Below, piece by piece: positions 56,950 to 64,000 of a stretch of DNA of 64,000 bases. The DNA comes from Gigaspora rosea (taxonomy: Eukaryota; Glomeromycota; Glomeromycetes; Diversisporales; Gigasporaceae). Numbering within the stretch: position 1 is the first letter of the stretch; each line of letters begins with the position of its first letter. The translations under genes were made by a program, and so were the position numbers. The stretch lies in assembly GCA_003550325.1 (NCBI GenBank), contig QKWP01000497.1, forward strand, positions 53,145-117,144, in the 5' to 3' direction. Under the pieces are notes generated by a model. The model did no database searches and was not told the DNA's origin. It saw only the letters and a list, made by a program, of their open reading frames with translations.

Positions 56950-59640
56950 AAAAAAATTACATATGCAAATACAAATTTACTACTAGTTTTTTAATCTTAC
57001 AATTAAAATAAAACTTGTCCAGTTACTATAGGCACTTATCTGTGACCTGCCAGAGTAGATTTCATTTCACAAATACCAGGATATTTATGTATCTCTGATT
57101 ATTAGATCACTAACATGGATCCACAGCTAGTAATAACTACCAACTTTTCTTTAAAACTTCTTTCATCTAGATCCAGCAGAGGTATAACTAACAATAACTA
57201 TATATAAAACAAAAAAAAATTATCAAATATACAAAAGAGGAAAGAGGAAGCAACAAGAAAAATGGTAAGTAAAAAAAGGGTGGAAACTACAAAAACTAAA
57301 TGATAAACTAAAGTTAAATAAACAAGATAAAAAAGCAAAAAAAAGTTAATAGTATAACATACATATGTTAGAAGAAAAGAAAAAAAAAGAAATAGAAAGC
57401 AAAAAACAAAAATAAAAGAATATTCAAGAATATTCCCAGACAATTTTTATAGTAGCTTCTCCAAAAACTTCATATGTCATTCATTGTTTACTTTGTTCCC
57501 AAAATATACTCATGACCTTGAGTCCAATATAGTAGGTGCCTTTCCAATTTGAATAGAGTAAACACTGCTTATCTTTTGGAGGGGGTATGCTGAAAAGCCC
57601 ACTTTTTGAAATTTCGAAAAAAACTGTCGACACTAAAATTTTCACTTGTAGTTTTTTTAGAGAGCGTGTGTTCTTCTTTATAAAATCATAATATTATCTA
57701 ACTAAACTCCTTTAGGAGTGGGGTTGGTACTTTCTTCTTCAGTAAGTAATAAACACTAAACTTGTCAGCAGGTAGTTTATAAGCTTTACCTCTAAATGAC
57801 AAGTATTGTTCTACTGCCATACCTGCAGTAAGTGATAAACTCTAAGCCAGTTAGCAGGTAGTCTATGAGCTCTACTTCTAAACGACAGGTGCTGTCTTGT
57901 GGTTCCCAATATAACTACTGTTAAAATTTTATTATAAAATATTTTTGATTTTTGTTGGTACAAGTAATCATTGGAAAGAGGTTTGATTTTTTTGCTTTTA
58001 TTAAATTATATAAAAATAAATTATTTATCATTTAATTCATACTATATAAAAAAACTTTAATTTTTTATTTGAATATTTGTCAATTATCTAAAGAAATAAT
58101 TTATATAAACTAAATAAAAATAATACAGATTATATAATAAAAATCTTAATATAAAAATGTAAGAATATTTTGTATTATAAAATAAAATTTTATAATAAAA
58201 CTATATAATTTTTTTAACAATAATTAATCATTATAGATATTGCTATTTGCACTATAATAAACACTATTTGCACTACTGATTTTGTATAATATTAATTTTT
58301 TTCTATTTGCTCTATATCAGATATAGATTAATTTGATTTTATCATTTAAATATTTTAACTTTTATTAATAGTTATATTAGCTATACAACCTGTATATTAC
58401 ACAGGACCAGTATAATCATGTGTGAAGTTTTTCAGATCAGAGATAGTAATTTTTTAAGAGAGATTGAATTTTTGTTCCAAATCAAAATTTATAAAAATTT
58501 TTTGTTTTTATATAATATAAAGTAATTGGTTTTTGATTGTGTTGGTCATGTAATTGCAGTTTCAATTAGTAAAATTTTTGACTTTCAAAATCTAGTGTAA
58601 CAGGTGGCACTTTTATGCCACCTATTTCATTTAATATTTTTATTTATATTAAGACTAAACCAATTTAATTCTTTGTTTAACATGACCCACCATTTATTTT
58701 TTAAAATTTATATAAGTTCAATACATATTAATAGTAATTAATAGTATTTGCCCTCTCAATTTTAAATTTTATAGAACTAATATATGTAAGGACCATGTCA
58801 TTAATTATCTGATTATTTTTTATCAGAGGCCTATCTAGTGATACAAGTAGATTAAAAAATTGTGAGCTGGGGTCGATTCTAAAAATCTCGGGCCAATTGA
58901 CTAGGCAGATCTTTAGCTAGTGTAATTTTTTCTGATCAAAATTAGTCAACATATCTAATTAAACTTGCAAAAGGCTATCAGAAGTTTCTTGTTGAACTCT
59001 TGTAATATTAAATAATTTAATTTTTATTCTTTTTGTCCTTGAGAACTTTTGGCATGCTAGTATTTTATGTTGATTAATTGTTTATGGTACTGAACATTTC
59101 TGATTCTTATATTATATTTGCTATTTGCTAATTTATCACCTTAATAAACCAACTTCTTTTATATTATTATAAATGACTAGCCAATTTTTATTCAATTTCT
59201 AGCCTGAAAATATGCTTAGAAGAAAAATGATTTTAACACTTTTCTTATCAGCTAGCCTGGCCCACAAAGTTGCAGTCTAAGGGTCAACCTGCCCATTGAC
59301 CTGGCCATCAAACCCAGAGTTGACCTGAATTACTAGGCCTACTCCCACTCTTCTTCTATTAATATATAAATAGTTAGTTTCCTTATATATAATTTCAAAT
59401 TTTTTACTCTCTCCTCCTCTAAAAAATCATCTAGTTTTTGTTACTTTTATAAAATTAACTAATAAAATTGCAAGATTATTATTTTTGTATTTTTTTCAAT
59501 GACCCAACCCTTTTAATAGTTATTTTTGATATATTAAACAAAGAATTAATTTAACTACTACAAAATGTTTTTAATTAAACCTATATTAGCTAACATTACA
59601 ATTATAGTTTTCTAATATAAATACTATAAAAGATTCTATT
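56950..59640. other. AT-rich DNA between two head-to-head LINEs
   Basis: No gene was seen. A direct duplication lies at 57739-57899: two units of about 88 bp sharing cagtaagt.ataaac and agcaggtagt.tat.agct. A GC-richer stretch at 58860-58920 and another at 59245-59345 (cctggcccac, gggtcaacctgcccattgac) may be the ends of an eroded DNA element. The frame at 57198-57443 is low-complexity Phe/Leu and is not a gene. Confidence 0.5.
57739..57899. repeat. Tandem duplication of an 88-bp unit
   Basis: Both units carry cagtaagt(a/g)ataaac, then gtcagcaggtagt or gttagcaggtagt, then ctctaaatgacaagt or ttctaaacgacaggt. They differ at roughly a dozen positions, so this is an old duplication. Confidence 0.75.
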
Positions 59641-59659
59641 GCAAACTAAATCACAAATA

Positions 59660-60480
59660 TGGTGTAATCGCAATTGATCTATTTTTCAAACATGATTTCA
59701 AATTTCGAATTATATCCATTTACCATTCCTCCACTAACCAAAATATATGTAACCAATTACAAGAAGCTATCATCCTATAGATACAGCAAGCACTCTCTTT
59801 AAACTTACACCCTATAATCCTCAGCGATTTTAATACTTTTCCTCTTCTTACTAATACCTCTACTGCTAAAACCAAACTTCTTTCCTATTTCTATAGCAAC
59901 TGTATGTTTGATTTGGCTAATCATACTAATAATACCCAACATACCTGGTAACGCAATAATCGAAGTAGCCGTATCGACTATATATGGGCACATGATTCTA
60001 TAATTCCATACCTTATAGACTTTTCTCTTCTTTCACTACTAGCTACTACCCATAGTGATCATTTAATCCTCATTTCCAAATAGAGGTTTCCATTTGCACT
60101 ATTTTCAAAACTTCGTCACAAAACACGTTGTAAGCGTAGAGTCTTTCAATATAAATTAATAGACCAAGAGAAATGGAAAGAGTTTTCATCCCAATGTCAA
60201 AACAATATTAGTTATTACAATACTCCTCTACACTCTAATTCAACAGAATCTTTAGAATGTATCTGGCACAAAGTTCAAACTAGCATTATTACAGCTGCTC
60301 TTAAAACTATTCCTAACAAAAAATTTACAGTTCGAAATTTTCATCATACCTTTACACCTAAAGCCTCTAAAGAACTGCACAAAAATCTCAAAAATATTGG
60401 AAATATTATGCAACAGACCAAATATACAATAACACATAACCAAACTATTCCTTCTACAATATCTACTCATATTTAGAACA
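59660..60480 (+). pseudogene. LINE endonuclease domain, plus-strand copy
   Basis: In order: GVIAIDLFFKHDFKFRIISI, PIILSDFNTF (catalytic Asp and Asn), FDLANHTNNTQHTW, SRIDYIWAHDS and THSDHLILIS. These are standard APE-type motifs, and the catalytic SDH is intact. A linker with KWKEFSSQCQNN and WHKVQTSIITAALKTIP leads to the RT. A few stops and one or two frame changes are present. Confidence 0.8.
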
Positions 60481-60899
60481 TGAACTCCAAACACCAATTC
60501 TCTATTCCTCCCATACCTGCTAACCAAATTGATCTATCTATCTGGCTAACCCAAACCAAAACATACTAGAAAACCCTATACAATGCCAGAAATTTTGAAA
60601 ATGCTCATCATCTTAAACAGCATATTCAAACAGCTATTAATACTAGATATGAAAGATTGCTTACTCATCCAACCAAAATGATTAATAGTATTCTTAATCA
60701 CCACACTGACCCAGTTTATTTTAATAATATAAAAACTCAAACAGACATCCTTACTGATCCTCTTGAAGTCAAAAATCATATTCGATCACACTTCTCTCAA
60801 TGGACTGCAAATAACGCTTATAACTGACAAATTTTTTCTACTCATTGCAAACAGAATATAACCCCAAACACAATATTATACCAGAATGGTACAATCCAG

Positions 60900-62388
60900 T
60901 CCTGAAACCTATATATACTGATGAAGTTATCAGTACTATCAACAACTTCCCAACAACAAAGCATGTGGCCCTTCAGGAATTAGCTATAAAATGCTAAAAC
61001 ATGTTGGTTTACAAACCATATCTGCTATCATAGCACTACTAAACTGATATCTAATATCAGGCTCAATTTTCAAACAATGGAAAGATGGTCACATTTTTCC
61101 TATTTCTAAAAAACCAACTTTTGATGGACATCTACATAATACTAGACCAATTAGCCTAATTGAACATATCAAAAAACTATACACAAAAATTCTTACTAAA
61201 AATTTAAACTCTATATTTTACTCTTACAATATTCTTAATCCACACAACTATATTGCACTCCCTGGCAATAGCACTATTATTCCTATCCACATACTCAACA
61301 ACTTTATTGAAGATGCAAATTGCAACCAAAAGGAAATCCGGCTTTTATCTTAGGATATGAGTAAAGCATATGATACTGTTAATATAGACCTATTTGCTCT
61401 ATCCCTCCAAAGACTTAATATGCTATTGCAACTTACTACAATCCTTACCAACCTTCTAATATCAAGAACTAATAGAGTAATAACCAATCTTGGACTTATA
61501 CTTCCTTATGAAGTTCAAGATGGAATTGATCAAGGTGAAACTATTACACCTCTATTTTGGCGTATTTACTATGACCCTCTTATCACCAAAATCTCCCATA
61601 CTTATACTGGTTATCAGTCTTCCATATCTTGGCCAAACTACATTTCTCTACCAACTTTTGATTCTATGCAAGTATCAACACCAGTTTTTGCATATATGGA
61701 TGATACTCTATGGATTGCAGAATCTCAATTGCATTTAGAGCAAATTCTACATACATCCTCTTCATTTTACCAAATGGCTAATATTAAAGTTAACACACAA
61801 AAATCTATACTTGTATCCAATTCTATACATACACCTTCTATTTCCTTCATGCACCAAAATATTCAATGCCAAACTCCCAAAACACCTTTTAAGTTTCTTG
61901 GATATTGGTTCTCTACCTCACTCAATTCTACAATACAATCCAAATTAATTACTCAGGAAGCTACTGAACTTATCAACACACTTGATACCAAACAAGTTAC
62001 AGATAAACAAGCATGCTATATTATCAACAATGTCATTATACCTATCCTCGAATATCATATACACAATACTGTTCTTACCTATTCAATATGCAATAAAATC
62101 CTCTCCCAATATCTTACTGTTGCTAAGCATAAATCAAAACTAGCAAGAAACACACCCAATAGTACTATGCTAAACCACAATATAGTATCAAAAACATCTG
62201 GAATATACAATTGCAATACCATCTATCTGCTTTTTTGCTTCAGCTTAATGATTCACACTTTCTTGGCAATAGTACACATATTCGACTACAGCAGCTACAA
62301 AACAATTTATAGTCTACTACCAATATACTATAACATCCTAATCCTCTTATTAATGGTTCTAACAAACATTCTACTACTTTCAAAATAA
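60900..62388 (+). pseudogene. LINE reverse transcriptase, plus-strand copy
   Basis: NKACGPSGISYKMLKHVG, WKDGHIFPISKK and NTRPISLIEHIKKLYTKIL precede a stop at about 61351. The open 343-codon stretch at 61357-62388 then starts inside motif A (DMSKAYDTVN), with the catalytic Asp codon just before the first ATG. Motif B is GIDQGETITPLFWRIYYDPL and motif C AYMDDTLWIA (both Asp kept). KFLGYWFSTSLN follows in the thumb region. The ATG at 61357 is not a true start; the domain begins upstream. Confidence 0.88.
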
Positions 62389-63189
62389 TTTTATTACTTA
62401 AGCACCTTGAATTTTCTATTGCAGCACACTCTGAAATCCTACGCCCCTTTACTATCAACTTACCCTATACCCCACTCGAATCCTTACTATACAACCACCC
62501 CCAATATATAATTTTTAAACATCAACTACATTCTAAATATATTATGTTCTTAGAACAACTTACTTCCTATGATAATGCAACACTTTAGCTTGGCCACACA
62601 TCTCTCCTAGAATTCTTAACCTTATATCAGAAAAAAAACCAGCCTGGTTTTGTACTCTTGAAAATAAAATCCTATCTAATACTTCCACTCACCAAATTAA
62701 TACTTCCCTCCATCTCTCTAATACTAACTCACTCTCATTTCAAACTGGTCACTTCAACCCAAATCTAAACCATGGCTAATAACCTACTTAGATCAAGAGA
62801 TTATAATTGGAAAAGCTCGCCGTTTTAATCACTCTACAAATACAATCTCTATAACACACTGGAAAATACACGCTGATCTTAGCCTTACACCCTTATATCC
62901 TATACCAAATACATACTGTACTCCCTGCTTAGGATGTACTCTAAACTCTAACAGAATTCAAAAACTTGCACTCTAGATATATCAGCTACATTATCTACTA
63001 AATTTCTTGGTAGAAAAATCTATACCCAATCTATAAACAAACTCCAACTCAATGCTAACTACTTAGATCTACTATACTCTATTGCCTCTCATCATTTTAT
63101 TAATATTCCACCTCTCCCCAAATTACAATATATAGCAACCCTATTTTAGACATCTTCCTAAAATTCTCAGCCACTTCAAAACTTCAAAC

Positions 63190-63650
63190 TATAGCACAAT
63201 CTAATGCTATACTCTCAAACTTTTCCTTCTATACTAATGGCTCTGTTGTTAACATTTCTGATCCAAGATGCACTATAGGAATCGCATGGATCCAGGTTTT
63301 TGATAACCAGATCTCTCATACCTTTTCTGCACAAATTCAAAATTGGCCATCATCATACAAAGCAGAATTAGTTTCTATATTATCAGCAATTAGCACATGT
63401 CCTTGAAATAGTAACATACATATATATACTGACTCCTTATCCATTATTTCAAAATACAATACTCTAACCTCACAAACACAAAACCACAACAAACTATATT
63501 CTTACAACTACTGGCCTATTTGGCACACTCTTTTTAATATCATTACATCACTCTCTCTAAACATCATATTCCATAAAGTACAAGCACATAGTAATGATAT
63601 ATACAACAACTAAGCTAATGAACTTGCAAAAAATCACTATCTTTTTCCTA
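63190..63650 (+). pseudogene. LINE RNase H domain, plus-strand copy
   Basis: FYTNGSV (63227-63247), GIAWIQVFD, SYKAELVSILSAIS (catalytic Glu), IYTDSLSIISKY (second Asp) and FHKVQAHSNDIYNN followed by a stop and ANELA. The order fits RNase H. The first Asp position is Asn, identical to the minus-strand copy. Confidence 0.78.
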
Positions 63651-64000
63651 TTTTAGAATTTCAACCCCACAATATATACAACCCTTCCTTTTGCCTTACT
63701 TACAAAAAATACAACATAGAACAACCTACATGTCGTGCTATCAAAAATATTTGCAATGCACATACAATTGCTATGTGGTCCTCTTAATATAGAATTCAAC
63801 AAATCATTCCTATAGTCCAACAAATAGATTGGAATGAACTTGGCTATACCTCAACCACAATCATAAACGCACCTCCAACTAAACTAATTTCCAGCTCAGC
63901 TCTCAAAAATCCTTTCGCATTAAATGCATGATACACATGCTTCCTACCCTTTCACATTTCCTTTCTATTAATTCTGCAAATATACATCCTACTTGCATTA

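Larger units (their letters stand above)
49260..56950 (-). mobile_element. Decayed LINE copy on the minus strand
   Basis: On the - strand the order is endonuclease (about 55.6-54.8 kb), RT (about 53.4-51.7 kb), RNase H (50.43-49.89 kb) and a C-terminal part (49.66-49.36 kb). The protein pieces align closely with the LINE at 59.64-64.0 kb, so the two are one family. Insertions: hAT MITE 52041, palindrome 53559, SINE tail 54388, MULE-type MITE 56205. Many stops and frame changes make it dead. Both outer limits are approximate. Confidence 0.82.
59640..64000 (+). mobile_element. Decayed LINE copy on the plus strand, cut by window end
   Basis: Endonuclease (59.66-60.5 kb), RT (60.9-62.4 kb) and RNase H (63.2-63.65 kb) follow in order and continue to the window end. 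It is the same family as the minus-strand LINE at 49.3-57 kb and is oriented away from it. The best-preserved part is a 343-codon RT stretch. Several stops elsewhere mean it is not active. The start is set where endonuclease sense first appears; ORF1 was not identified. Confidence 0.85.

Noticed and set aside
57198-57443. Membrane protein frame on the - strand
   Set aside because: The Phe/Leu run is produced by an A/G-rich low-complexity tract (aaaagaaa-like).
61490-61738. Second frame overlapping the RT
   Set aside because: It is a shadow of the 61357-62388 RT stretch in another frame.

Overview
The window is AT-rich eukaryotic DNA made almost entirely of old mobile elements. I found no intact host gene that I can name. 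The three non-LTR retrotransposon (LINE) copies, the Mutator-type transposase and all but a few elements carry stops or frame changes. Telomere-like TTAGGG/CCCTAA runs occur inside small DNA elements. High AT content, TTAGGG-type repeats, APE+RT+RNase H LINEs and a FAR1/MULE transposase would fit a repeat-rich early-diverging fungus (for example an arbuscular mycorrhizal fungus). That is a guess from style, not a proof.

Layout. 0-7.4 kb: a 1.95-kb hAT-like non-autonomous element with a 20-bp minisatellite, then several small inverted-repeat elements (3.5, 4.2, 5.0, 5.8 kb) and a likely 3' end of a LINE. 7.6-17.4 kb: a decayed LINE on the + strand with an RRM-like ORF1, endonuclease, RT, RNase H and CCHC knuckle. 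It is interrupted by three hAT-type MITEs, each with an 8-bp target duplication. 17.5-27 kb: AT-rich DNA with fold-back elements, a possible 9-bp-TSD element and a 1.29-kb hAT element. 28.9-32.2 kb: a three-level nest of terminal-inverted-repeat (TIR) elements. 33-37 kb: a diverged tandem array of about 0.6-kb units carrying MITEs. 37.2-38.5 kb: a TIR element holding a fold-back element with a perfect 9-bp duplication. 40.8-43.6 kb: a broken MULE/FAR1 transposase on the - strand, next to a 1.0-kb tRNA-headed SINE-like retroelement. 49.3-57 kb: a second LINE on the - strand, holding a hAT MITE, a palindromic element, a truncated SINE tail and a MULE-type MITE. 59.6 kb to the window end: a third LINE on the + strand, of the same family as the second.

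How the parts relate. The LINEs could have supplied the machinery for the A-tailed SINE. The 8-bp-TSD MITEs need a hAT transposase and the 9-bp-TSD MITEs a MULE transposase; only a dead MULE transposase is present here. The nesting gives a relative order: LINEs first, then hAT/MULE/Tc1-type MITEs and SINEs. The most unusual signal is a set of MITEs that share an interior ending in CCCTAA repeats but carry different terminal repeats. One assembly scar was found: a single N at 54570 flanked by an exact 160-bp duplication.
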